This document shows, piece after piece, positions 19,501-25,422 of a stretch of DNA of 64,000 nt (within the stretch, counting starts at the first letter, position 1; every line of letters begins with the position of its first letter). The notes under the pieces were generated by a model, which saw only the letters and a list, made by a program, of their open reading frames with translations, searched no databases and was not told the DNA's origin. Both the position numbers and the translations under genes were made by a program. Source of the stretch: Arcanobacterium bovis (GTDB lineage: Bacteria; Actinomycetota; Actinomycetes; Actinomycetales; Actinomycetaceae); assembly GCF_004331995.1 (NCBI RefSeq), contig NZ_SJDT01000001.1:372001-436000 (forward strand), given 5' to 3'.

Positions 19501-21632
19501 ACATCATACGCCGGTTTCGCCCAAGTATAGGAGGTGTCTTTAACGTTCCCGCTCGGCTGATCCTCGCTTATCTGGCAGCGAGCACCTTCCGGCAGGTTGT
19601 CTATAATCTGCGATTCATTTGCTGCGAGCTGAACTTTGCCCGCATACGTGGTGCCATTGAACGTTCCACATTGATAGTTCACGTTAAAGACTTTTTGCGC
19701 ACCACCTGTAAATCCACTTTCAGGATCTTTGAGGATCTTGGTGAGCTTAATCGAACCGGTTCGATACTCGTTGTTCCAGGTACAGGTGACGTCCGCGCCG
19801 TCGGCGAGCTTAACTTTACCATCGGTGATCGGAACGTCTGTGCCCTTCACATCCTTGCAGACCAAGGACTTTTGCGTGAAGCCCACAACTTTGTCGTTCG
19901 GCGATTCAGAGAGAGCATAGGTTCCCGAGGGCACCCATTCGTTTGTGCCACTCACGCCCGAGAGCGTGGTGTTTTTGGTGACCTGATCTTCAGAGACGCC
20001 GGTGGCATAGAGCGTCCATTCCTTGCCGGTCACGGTGCTTGGGTAGCTTCCCGAGAGCTCTTTTTTCAAAGTGAGCTTGGTTTTCGCTTCGTACACATTG
20101 TGGAACGTACAAGTGATTGCATTGCTCTGTGTGTCTGGTGCGAGACCTACTCGTTCGAAATTAATACTCCGACGGGTGACGTCGTAATCCACCGGAACGT
20201 CGCTGCCAGCAGCATTGACGCACTTCATGGAATCAAGACGCCAGCCAGTAGAATCTTTACCTCCGAGCGGAGTGGGAGCGTCCTCAGTGATCGTGAAATC
20301 GCTGCGTCCAACGAGGAAGGAATAGGACTCGGATTGAGCCGTGCCTGAATCGCCGAGCGCAGTGGGCTTAAGATTCGGGATCGAACCGTTCTTCAAAAAG
20401 GTCTTGCTAGACGAAAGAGTAGACGGCGAGCCTGCAACTTCAGCAGACTTCACACCCAAAGTTTCGGAGAACGAAAACTCTGGAATAGCCACACTCTGTG
20501 AATTAGCATCTGCGGTGGCAGTCTTTTTGATGGTGAGTATGCGCTCTTGGTTGAACGAGCCATACAAACAGCCATAGGAAACTTGCCCTTCTTTGGTGGT
20601 GAAAGTATTGACGGGCGCAGAGTTTGCTGGCGGAGTATCAGGGCAAGTGCCATCAGCGTCTGGCACAAATCCCCACAGCACGAGGCGGTACGGAACTCCG
20701 TTGGAATCAATCACGATCTTCGTAGCTGTTGTTTTGTTGATACGAAGAATATCGTCGGAAGCAGGGTTAAGGTCAGCACGGCCTTTGGCACCGTAATAGT
20801 AGTAATACGTATTGTCGATGCCGAAGCCGCCATACACATCAGTATCCACATACATGTCGAAGGTTCCGTAACCCTCGCCAATGTACTTGTAGCAACCCCA
20901 GTCGCCATTTTCATTCTGAGCGAGAACACTTGGACTGGAACAGAAGTACGAGCCAGGCTGCCCGATTGGAGACGCAAAATAAATATAAGCGCCACCACTA
21001 CGACTAACTACCGACGGAAGTTCGTTGTTCGGAGTTTCTTCCTGATCGAAAGGGAAGCTCTCAACGTTTCCGTTGATGCTGAGGTCGATTGAGCCATGCA
21101 CAAAGCGGTGCTTGGTTTGAATGGGGAAGTTATTATGGCGCATCGTGCCCACTAAGAACTGCGAACCCGCCTTAACATTGCCAGGATTATTTGCACGGAA
21201 GCCTAATGCCGATGTATCTGCCACAGAAATATAGGGAGAACACGCAGTACTGAAGCCACGCGATACATACGACCATAAATCTTGTTTCGTTGCGATCTGC
21301 CAATATGGCGACACCGTCGTAGTCGCATACGTACCCGACCCGTAACCATACCGAACACAGTCCTCCCACGAATAATCAGGCGTATTCTGCGTCGGATTGT
21401 CATTAACTACAACCTGACCCATTTGCCCGTACACTGCGCCAACGCTCAGCACATCCGCACCCGGCTGCTCTTGAGTGGCTTGCGCTGAATGTGTGGAATC
21501 AACAACCAACGCTGTGATGATCGTCGTGAAAAATACTATAAGCGCACTGAGAAACGCCAGTGCGCGCTGAGAAACTGAATAAGATGGCGAGGCCAAGTTT
21601 TCAGGCTCACCACTTTTTGGGCGCTGATACAT
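13542..21632 (-). CDS. Giant wall-anchored repeat protein (2696 aa, DUF5979-type repeats, LARTG sorting signal)
   Basis: Predicted fibrous surface protein. Residues 1-52 form a long signal peptide with a hydrophobic core at about 24-44. Residues 60-360 are a Cys- and Tyr-rich N-terminal domain; its VGTMRHNNFPI block recalls choice-of-anchor-type domains, an uncertain match. Residues 364-624 hold two divergent beta modules. Residues 625-2277 hold about 13 tandem modules of 108-144 residues, most with the pattern [I/L]xxxKxV start, Cys, about 30-60 residues, Cys-x-[V/I]-[S/T]-E, then SYxW, resembling DUF5979 repeats. Residues 2278-2648 are two DUF11-like domains. The end is LARTG (2664-2668), a membrane helix and RRSRAGR, a sortase-type anchor. 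GGAG precedes the ATG. An adhesive or protective role is inferred. Confidence 0.88.
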   Translation of the reverse strand: MYQRPKSGEPENLASPSYSVSQRALAFLSALIVFFTTIITALVVDSTHSAQATQEQPGADVLSVGAVYGQMGQVVVNDNPTQNTPDYSWEDCVRYGYGSGTYATTTVSPYWQIATKQDLWSYVSRGFSTACSPYISVADTSALGFRANNPGNVKAGSQFLVGTMRHNNFPIQTKHRFVHGSIDLSINGNVESFPFDQEETPNNELPSVVSRSGGAYIYFASPIGQPGSYFCSSPSVLAQNENGDWGCYKYIGEGYGTFDMYVDTDVYGGFGIDNTYYYYYGAKGRADLNPASDDILRINKTTATKIVIDSNGVPYRLVLWGFVPDADGTCPDTPPANSAPVNTFTTKEGQVSYGCLYGSFNQERILTIKKTATADANSQSVAIPEFSFSETLGVKSAEVAGSPSTLSSSKTFLKNGSIPNLKPTALGDSGTAQSESYSFLVGRSDFTITEDAPTPLGGKDSTGWRLDSMKCVNAAGSDVPVDYDVTRRSINFERVGLAPDTQSNAITCTFHNVYEAKTKLTLKKELSGSYPSTVTGKEWTLYATGVSEDQVTKNTTLSGVSGTNEWVPSGTYALSESPNDKVVGFTQKSLVCKDVKGTDVPITDGKVKLADGADVTCTWNNEYRTGSIKLTKILKDPESGFTGGAQKVFNVNYQCGTFNGTTYAGKVQLAANESQIIDNLPEGARCQISEDQPSGNVKDTSYTWAKPAYDVLWLQPNPINIPEARITNTLTRNMGVLVIHKEVAPADSSVPSSYVGTTKFAIKYSCTTSGAPFEGTANILAGSSESVPVPAGSTCSVTEDKPQVQTGEFSAPYFVWKDPVIAPLTDANGQQTNVVTHNGTLKTTVKNTYEVDKRKLTIKKTVVGPGATGDSGYTGNDSNTFAIDVKCGDNFSYTVNVAANGTQEISAPRGASCTVTEAKTDANFNESLLKADFDWNRDATKYLDSTNKPLDNNTVTVADDGSSVVVVQNETMKSYGGIAIAKVVAPDLKPLNSNAKFTFTVSCNAPAQGESQNYTETISLAANEVWRNTTKKVPAGTDCTVTETDLTGKSDGLVDESYRWASTAWKIEYGQEHNGTSGTTNSTVVTAHAQSADVDHPFPRVTFTNTYERVYGTFSVNKELTAPTSNPDVGSNITYSGTWQCSYAEGTEVVSGTWSRVGTGLATLAVTSGGATLSSDATAVNVLLGSRCSATESTPPAPVADNPSFYWLHTTPGSAVTISSENANQSLAIDNHIEKYTAGITLSKQVEGGEAGVAYDAQAQFSFDFTCKSISGITYENTDQKLTADGTMTLKASSGQDIAAGSTCTISESATMPTAKDPYRWDQVKFAVSGVGVTNVSTADRSVTFTLPADRAVEAAVSVTNVMSEHRGQVTVKKTVDTQNKAQGFVGAGQAMFTVNLQCSLPGDTATTFQPATIADDGTTTFDVLLGSSCSVVETTPSGGLKDSSYVWGDYTSSHNGTPTSSTDNRLLVKNDGDNGTFTVTNKIERAYGTMQLSKEIVGVDLASNYGRDVTYSGTFQCTHEGDAPVNGSWSIVGPGTVAITAQDSAGNTVDLTKANTLLPLNSTCVPTEAAPSATATNPNAVPAVGDPSYVWGKSGATADVISAIVEADRTNSMIVKNEIIHQESAVNISKTVAGEVTGMLDPQQKFTINATCVDEAKDSFDPRTIDVTNGGTAAFRRAVPRGWTCTLSEGALGQDLLKDVSYRWGTPSYQVSVNGQNIALTNGTTFVVPMDAQSINVTVTNQIDRVTGRLDISKAYGPAAQTAGDKAVKATAEFSGTYRCVYAGQEIAKGTWTRTGTGSATLTNSDGTAPDALPLTTSCTVSENTPAADGLVDSSWTWATPSITYPVTDGNAATATIDSASNAAKAVVTNDVTRVYTPVEISTQFEGNPAVLTGGQQLTVAWRCTAPNDPTDLLEGSVVLPVVDGKIRLTDAAGADIIPAGWNCRVRTEAPDVNAFKDSSWSWTEPGYRGAYATSGTNPDFEVKSGLWSVPTSTSGTAYLRVVTKAVREYGSINVLKNVTGDVQKSLQATTDALKNEYVGRWMCTAEDGTVKTGSWYSLGGGDAQILSDAGDTQILAGSSCSVTENSRPAQPVAVDASYEWTVPLANVPVEAAPAVVGVGTLAQFAVTNDTKRFFSELSLAKAPIAGAAEGAKPDGIYKVGFMCRAGDGTVVHDTVDVVAGGARVSTDTVIPRGAACSVAEIPPGSDVTSLGGVPIDRTITDLNVIDPNKYQWDPTVRYMIDGGAVGDEMHDGLHNTFTFDLLGERTDIDVVNTLNPAAQVEKTYVGTSQNMVNGAWDGTWNVEYSIKVTNPSVNGATKYSLIDRPEVPAGVMLKYVKVTFPDANPTDSTPAATKIFRTNANVAAGEENFVDHGGKLDAVIVPEPVTLPDGTVRDERRELRASDPASSETFTVVMNISNPSGDGVLRPDQLPQVKEKCTERNANEVVDLHNIAFVTSAGITVNDGDCGAVPSNFSVEKKNIGAGDTGAGVVAKNDDGTFTARYEVKVTNRSTSVTSGILKDIADTMTMPDSAMIREVVVTEQRPDVHGGTVTVEPVKRDDVVAGQAWMLAKADPLSEIPLGPGESRVFEVAVTFAVDQQSSGYDWKKFQCGSNDVYGKPLGIHNVVSMEFDSDGQGNNVACQSVDLPHPAVDPVPPTPELDWLARTGSVVLVLGLVVLALLAGGFVLSRRSRAGR

Positions 21633-22037
21633 AAGAACTCCGAATTATTCCGAATGAAAAGATTTATATAATGCAGGGCGTTGCAGCTAAAGTCCACCTA
21701 TTTGCTTTGCTCTATTACTTGGACTTTTTCCGTCATTAATCGCCGAAACACATGACCGTATCGATCATCTGTTTCCGAACACGTCCGCACGCCTGTAGGG
21801 TTCAGCAACTTTTCGCAGCCCTTACTCGAGACGTATGAAAGAATTCAATTATACCTAATCATAACATTTCCGAAATAAGGTTACAGATCAACCAAATGAG
21901 ATATAGTTAATTTTTCAACTAAACGATGTATATTCTCATTTTTTCAGATATCGCCAGTTTCGAACCTCACACTTCCTGCACGTTCGAACAAATTCCTTCA
22001 ACCTCACAAATTTCGGATATTGCCATAGAATGCGGCT
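21633..22037. other. AT-rich divergent promoter region
   Basis: About 400 bp between the start of the giant surface gene and the start of the small membrane-module gene. It is AT-rich with several short T/A runs. No gene, tRNA or clear palindrome was seen; it presumably carries both promoters. Confidence 0.5.
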
Positions 22038-22355
22038 ATGCACACATTCGGGTTAACAGATACCTCCACAATCATCGTGGTGATCGTAGCCACTGTAGCC
22101 ATTTTTGGGTGGACCATCTTTGGCCTGCCCTCCGTATGGATGCGCAACACTAAACGGCGAGAAATCCTCATTCAAGAAGGAAAGTCTCCGCGACTCCCCA
22201 CCTGGACATTCACAACCTTTCACCACTTTGCCCAGCTAATCAGCCTACTGTTGTGTTGCATTGGTGCCATCGCCGTCGTCACTATCCTCGCCAATCGCCA
22301 CACCATGATGTTTCCGTCATGGCATGCCCTCTTCACCCAACTCGGAATCGTCTAG
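22038..22355 (+). CDS. Stand-alone two-helix membrane module related to the adjacent hydrolases (105 aa)
   Basis: Small membrane protein with two hydrophobic segments (about 9-30 and 70-90). It aligns over its full length with the N-terminal module of the hydrolases at 10455 and 22414: FGLTDTSTI at the start, GLPSVWMRN after helix 1, LISLLLCC in helix 2 and a terminal W-x-x-LF. It has no hydrolase domain. Either it is a remnant of a partial gene duplication or a free partner subunit. The intact frame, with a normal stop 58 bp before the next gene, favours a working protein. The ribosome binding site is weak. Confidence 0.65.
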   Translation: MHTFGLTDTSTIIVVIVATVAIFGWTIFGLPSVWMRNTKRREILIQEGKSPRLPTWTFTTFHHFAQLISLLLCCIGAIAVVTILANRHTMMFPSWHALFTQLGIV

Positions 22356-22413
22356 CCCGCCCATCTCACCTGCAACCTTCCCCATCTCCCAAATCCAGAA
22401 TTAAGGAACAGCA

Positions 22414-23730
22414 ATGTTCAGCTTCGGTTTACGTGACACAGCACCGCTCGTCATAGCAATATGCATATTCGTTTTCTCTGCACTTTGGGTGATAGTTGGC
22501 ATCCCTACCATCTGGAAACGGCGTTTCCGCAAATCCACCACCACGAACGAATCTTTCAAACTGAGTGCGCGGCACTTCGCTGAACAAGGCTTCTTTGTAA
22601 CCCTGTGCGCATTATCAGCAGTAGTAGCGTTATTCCTTGCCGCCAATCGGGATTCAGTCTGGTACGGCACATGGAACGATCTGTTCAACAAAACAGATTC
22701 CACTCCCACAATTCGCGTTGTGACAGGAAATTCAATACTTCCTCACGCCGATACGGGCGATTCGCCCACACCATCGACAGCATCAGGCCCGCGTTCAGGA
22801 TCGCCGTCACAGCCGTCTACAAAACTTGAAAGCAACGCTACGACACTCGCGAAAGGTATCGCATCGGCGTCGTTCGTTCTCGATTCGACGCCGGTCGACT
22901 TCAGCGAGCTCCAAAAGGATCCTCTCCACAACCCGGCCTTTGCGAAGTACCAGAAAGAAAAGCGTGGCGTCTGGATTCGCGCCACGATTGACGGTCAAGG
23001 CGAGGACGGCGACGGGCGAACGCTCATTTACCTTCCGGCGTCGTACCTCACGGACACCAATCGGGCATATCCAGTGCTCATAGCCCTGCACGGCATCCCC
23101 GGTTCTGTATTAGAGTACCGTGACGCGCTCGATGTAGACCGTTATTATGGCAAGACGGTTCGAAACGGCACGAACGCCGAAGCGATTATTGTTGTGCCGG
23201 AACCATTTCCAAAAAATCTCGACACCGAGTGCATGGACGTGCCCGGCGTGGCTATGGAAACGTGGCTCACGTCGATTCTACCTGCGTGGATCAACGAAAA
23301 TTTCCGTACCGTTCACGATCGCAACTACTGGGCAGTCGAGGGATATTCGGCAGGTGGCTGGTGCAGCGCCATGTTAACGATGCGCCACCCAGACATATTT
23401 GGAGCAGCAATTATTAAGGCGGGCTATTTCGCGCCGATTTACGACGACGGGAACGAATGGAACAATCCAGACGATCCGCGCTACCTCCTCACCGAGATAG
23501 CGAAAAACAAGCCTGCGGTGAAACTGTTTGTTGTGACAGGTGAGCAAGACGAATTGTTCAGAGACAGTTACGAAGAATTTCGAGAAAATGTTCAATCCCC
23601 TACTGAGCTCACCGAATACGAAATTTCAGGAAGCACGCACCGGTGGGAGATTTACCGGCAGAGTTCGATTCCGGCGTACGAGTGGCTGGGTAGAAATCTG
23701 AAAGGTTTTGCGGCAACAGCCAGTAAGTAG
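22414..23730 (+). CDS. Membrane-anchored alpha/beta hydrolase (esterase family), copy 2
   Basis: Paralogue of the hydrolase at 10455, 438 residues. Two N-terminal membrane segments (about 9-28 and 60-80, ending TWNDLF) are followed by a Ser/Thr/Pro-rich linker and an extracytoplasmic esterase domain with GYSAGGW (Ser about 312) and STHRWEIY (His about 409). Four cysteines in the catalytic region (DTECMDVPG and GWCSAM among them) may form disulfides outside the membrane. AAGGA lies well placed before the ATG. It follows the 105-residue module gene closely and is probably co-transcribed. An Ag85-like acyl transfer role is possible but unproven. Confidence 0.8.
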   Translation: MFSFGLRDTAPLVIAICIFVFSALWVIVGIPTIWKRRFRKSTTTNESFKLSARHFAEQGFFVTLCALSAVVALFLAANRDSVWYGTWNDLFNKTDSTPTIRVVTGNSILPHADTGDSPTPSTASGPRSGSPSQPSTKLESNATTLAKGIASASFVLDSTPVDFSELQKDPLHNPAFAKYQKEKRGVWIRATIDGQGEDGDGRTLIYLPASYLTDTNRAYPVLIALHGIPGSVLEYRDALDVDRYYGKTVRNGTNAEAIIVVPEPFPKNLDTECMDVPGVAMETWLTSILPAWINENFRTVHDRNYWAVEGYSAGGWCSAMLTMRHPDIFGAAIIKAGYFAPIYDDGNEWNNPDDPRYLLTEIAKNKPAVKLFVVTGEQDELFRDSYEEFRENVQSPTELTEYEISGSTHRWEIYRQSSIPAYEWLGRNLKGFAATASK

Positions 23731-23884
23731 GTAAATATAGATAGCGCGCCAACAGATACATAGCTAGCCGGCAGAGAGCAAGGTGCAGATAAGGCTTCGT
23801 CTGCATACGCTAAGGTCACTGGCTTACTGGCATTACTACATAACGGCAAAGTGCCCTATTCCAGTGTTGCTGGCGGAGTTTGTT

Positions 23885-23959
23885 TGCCCTAATTTAGGCG
23901 ATTCTTTAGGCATCGACGCTATATAGCGCGATAAATAAGCCAGCACCAAAGTTAGGGCA
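23885..23959. repeat. 75-bp palindromic repeat element, copy A
   Basis: Matches the element at 63852-63926 in length (75 bp), in its first 23 bases with one mismatch, and in its last nine bases (GTTAGGGCA). The ends are imperfect inverted repeats (TGCCCTAATTTA and AAAGTTAGGGCA). It lies in the 373-bp gap between hydrolase copy 2 and tRNA-Ser. Half-copies of the end motif occur nearby: GTGCCCTA at 23851 and AAAGTTAGGG at 24003. No gene was seen in this gap. Confidence 0.7.
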
Positions 23960-24066
23960 CGCCTGCCGAGTATCCGTACGCCTGCCGAATATTTGCAGAG
24001 CCAAAGTTAGGGTTATAGGGCACATCTGCCACCCCTCAGCACCCATGGAACTTCAAAATTATGACG

Positions 24067-24101
24067 AAATCCCCGCCAAATCAATGATTCAGCGGGGATT
24101 T
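24067..24101 (-). terminator. Hairpin downstream of tRNA-Ser(UGA)
   Basis: Arms 24067-24076 and 24092-24101 pair over 10 bp (AAATCCCCGC with its complement) just downstream of the tRNA 3' end on the minus strand. Confidence 0.65.
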
Positions 24102-24103
24102 TG

Positions 24104-24191
24104 CGGAGAGTGGGGGATTCGAACCCCCGATGCGGGATCGCCGCATAACGGTTTTCAAGACCGTCTCATTCGGCCGCTCTGACAACTCTCC
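24104..24191 (-). tRNA. tRNA-Ser (anticodon UGA)
   Basis: Read on the minus strand, the acceptor arm GGAGAGT pairs with ACTCTCC, followed by discriminator G. The anticodon loop CTTGAAA gives UGA (TGA in DNA). A long variable arm and the T-arm GGTTCGAATCC are present, as expected for a class II serine tRNA. CCA is not encoded. Confidence 0.95.
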
Positions 24192-24411
24192 TTGCACGTC
24201 ACTAAGCCGCTGATCTACTCGCTTCGAAAAGTTCGCTCTGATCAACGCGCCACCACAATAACGTGCCTTACGATTCTAAACGAAAAACTGCCAAGTTAAA
24301 ACTTCGCGCACACCGATCTCAGTTTCCCGCCAGAAATCACACTAACTCCGCCCCTCTCAAATTCCCTCAACAGCATTCCCTTACTCACCCAAACTTTGGC
24401 AAGATGTAAAT

Positions 24412-25422
24412 ATGAAAGCTATTCGCACCGTCAACGAACAACCCACAATCGAAGTCGTTCCTGTACCTGAGCCCGGCCACAACGAAATCCGCATCAAAGT
24501 AACCAGCGCGGGCATCAACCGCGCCGATATCCTCCAAGTTGAAGGAAAATACCCGCCCCCACCAGGTGCTACGGACATTCTCGGTCTGGAAGTCTCCGGC
24601 GTTGTTGACGCGATTGGCACGCTCGATCCGGAACTGTTGCACAATCCCTGCGCAACCCTCGGGGCACAGGTCATGGCTTTACTGCAAGGAGGCGGCTACG
24701 CGCAATACGTCACTGTCGATATTCGCCTCGCCTATCCCATCCCCACCAACATCAACCTCACCGACGCCGCCGCGCTACCCGAAGCGCTCGCCACAGCTTA
24801 TTCAAATCTCGTGCTAGCAGGTGGAATGCAGGCAGGGAGTCGCGTACTCATTCACGGCGGTTCTGGAGGGGTGGGTGTTCACGCAGTCCAACTCGCCAAA
24901 GCGTGGGGTGCCACAGTACTAACGACGGCGGGAAGCGCGCCTCGCGTCCAGCGTCTGCTCGATCTTGGCGCAGATCACGCTATCGACTACCACGAGCTCA
25001 CTGAGGAAACACAACTCGCACAGTGGACGAGTGAGCATACCGACGGCGCAGGTATCGACGTCGTGCTTGACGTTATGGGAGGTAGCGGGCTTGACGCTAA
25101 TATCCGCACCCTCACCGACGGCGGAAAAATCGTTATCATCGGTACGCAAGGCGGCACGCGGCCACAATTCAATCTCACGCGACTGATGGTCAGACGCGGC
25201 TCAATCATTGGCACTACCCTGCGTTCGCGGCGTCTGTCTGAACGAATTGATGTGCAGCAACGCGTGGCACAAGACGTTCTTCCTTTCGTCGAAGAAGGGA
25301 AAATCAGGCCAGTGATTGAGCGGATTTACCCGTTTGCGCAGGTTCACGATGCCCATGCAGCGCTTGTTCGCGGCGAGGTATTTGGCAAAGTCCTGCTGCA
25401 AGCGCCGGAAGAAGCAGAATAA
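24412..25422 (+). CDS. NAD(P)H quinone oxidoreductase, PIG3/zeta-crystallin-like MDR family
   Basis: Cytoplasmic medium-chain reductase of 336 residues that would reduce quinones or related enals with NADPH. The GroES-like N-terminal domain has AGINRADILQVEGKYPPPPG and GLEVSGVV; the Rossmann domain has IHGGSGGVGVHAVQLAKAWG. ILGLEVSGVV and the PPPPG stretch are characteristic of the PIG3 subgroup. No catalytic zinc ligands are apparent, as is normal for quinone reductases. Its last 119 bp overlap the 3' end of the convergent membrane-protein gene. Confidence 0.9.
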   Translation: MKAIRTVNEQPTIEVVPVPEPGHNEIRIKVTSAGINRADILQVEGKYPPPPGATDILGLEVSGVVDAIGTLDPELLHNPCATLGAQVMALLQGGGYAQYVTVDIRLAYPIPTNINLTDAAALPEALATAYSNLVLAGGMQAGSRVLIHGGSGGVGVHAVQLAKAWGATVLTTAGSAPRVQRLLDLGADHAIDYHELTEETQLAQWTSEHTDGAGIDVVLDVMGGSGLDANIRTLTDGGKIVIIGTQGGTRPQFNLTRLMVRRGSIIGTTLRSRRLSERIDVQQRVAQDVLPFVEEGKIRPVIERIYPFAQVHDAHAALVRGEVFGKVLLQAPEEAE

